This document shows, piece by piece, positions 63,132 to 64,000 of a DNA stretch of 64,000 bases. The stretch spans positions 1,065,907-1,129,906 of the forward strand of contig NW_019091430.1 in the NCBI RefSeq assembly GCF_001949145.1. Reading direction: 5' to 3'. How positions within the stretch are numbered: the stretch's first letter is position 1; each line of letters opens with the position of its first letter. Position numbers and translations under genes: made by a program. The notes below the pieces were generated by a model. The model saw nothing but the letters and a program-made list of their open reading frames with translations, was not told the origin of the DNA and did no database searches. The stretch comes from Acanthaster planci. Lineage: Eukaryota > Echinodermata > Asteroidea > Valvatida > Acanthasteridae.

Positions 63132-63192
63132 ATGGCTTACCAGAACATTTTTAACTTTGAGGAATATGGCGTGGGATTCAGCAGTCACCAAG
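63132..63192 (+). CDS. Candidate alternative first coding exon (form B)
   Basis: ATG in a strong context (GTGCCATGGC) opens a 20-codon frame, MAYQNIFNFEEYGVGFSSHQ, that reaches donor CCAAG|GTACAT at 63192 in phase 1. The phase is the same as that of 60545-60923, so both could splice to one shared downstream exon. The short length means chance cannot be excluded. Confidence 0.45.
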
Positions 63193-64000
63193 GTACATGT
63201 ACATTGTACATTGATGTGAGCATTGCAGATCAAATTACAGAAATGTCTTAAATTAGAGTTTGCATTAATCACTCACTCTAAACTGACTACCTTTTTTGAA
63301 CTTTTGTTTTTGCTGTTGTTTTTAGCCGCCTCTTCCAACAGCACTTGCTACAGTTTCTAAACAGTTTGTTGTGATTTAATGTGTTTTTAGATAATAAATA
63401 TTCCTTTTATGAAAAACTGTTTTGTACAGTATTTTACCGTGCCTCATCAGGGTCCAGTTGACAGATTTTGAAATATTAACCCAACTTTTATTCAGACTTT
63501 TTTGCAGTGACATTTTTTTCTCACTAGTTGCTTAGGACTTTTATCCAGTCCAGAGTTAACAAAATGTACAATTTACTACAAACATGATGGGGACCATAAA
63601 TACATGTACAGGTATGTACATGTCCTGGTACATGTACTAGTAATGTTTATAGTATGGCAGCGATTTGTAGTTGTGCAATATAATGATTTCCACTGCAGCA
63701 TTGTAAGAATGATAATTGGTAGAGGTAGGAGCAGATCAACATGTACATACTGTACACTTGTCCCATGATGTGTGGTACGTACATGTCTGAACTCAGCAAT
63801 GTTAAAAGGTTTTTAAGTTACTCTGGACTAACCTGGGTAATTGATTTACTCGGGAAGTTGTCCATACCAGGGTAGAAACTATATGTTACTTAGAGAAGAG
63901 GTTTCACACTACAAAATTAACCCCACAATTTAGTAGTTTCTGCTTTAGTGCGTACCTGGGTATTTAATTAGTAACTGCAGTTTCACATAGAATTATCAGG
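63193..64000 (+). other. Right end of the window, intron-like
   Basis: AT-rich, TACATG words near 63,600 and 63,740, no exon recognised. Confidence 0.35.

Noticed and set aside
1-64000. CRISPR arrays, rRNA, viral or bacterial genes
   Set aside because: No regularly spaced identical repeats, no rRNA signature, and no viral or prokaryotic gene organisation seen.

Overview
The window is nuclear DNA from an animal. It has AT-rich non-coding sequence, GT-AG introns, short phase-consistent exons, tRNA-derived SINEs, a LINE tail and many small inverted-repeat DNA transposons. Dispersed TACATGTA, TACCGGTA and TAGGCCTA palindromes and the SINE types suggest a marine invertebrate, perhaps an echinoderm or another non-vertebrate deuterostome. 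That placement is inference. I see no bacterial genes, CRISPR array or rRNA.

Region 1 (about 150-10,184, minus strand) is the only gene I recognise. It encodes a MINDY-1/2 (FAM63) family lysine-48 deubiquitinase. Eight coding exons with matching splice phases can be joined from ATG 10184 to 1824. They carry the catalytic Gln/Cys, the catalytic His and two ubiquitin-binding MIU helices. A ninth, terminal exon at 153-371 is uncertain. The introns hold MITEs, a SINE, a LINE fragment with a nested hairpin, and dispersed repeats.

Region 2 (10.2-22 kb) is gene-poor and crowded with small DNA transposons. It has two 570-bp piggyBac-like twins, an element with perfect 24-bp inverted ends, an element packed with CCAACT palindromes, an iteron-bearing 663-bp element with a truncated second copy, a tRNA-SINE and short perfect hairpins. 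Possible exons at 18,133-18,366 and 22,635-22,883 (both minus) are unrecognised and weak.

Region 3 (22.9-60.5 kb) is about 37 kb with no gene I can support. It holds TACATG microsatellite runs, a 1.7-kb hAT-like non-autonomous element with subterminal repeats, second copies of families from regions 1-2, and TTAA-flanked elements whose ends look like telomere repeat.

Region 4 (60.5-64 kb, plus strand) has two likely first coding exons, 60,545-60,923 and 63,132-63,192. Both start with ATG, end at a splice donor and stop in phase 1. They look like alternative 5' exons of one gene that continues past the right edge. I do not recognise the gene.
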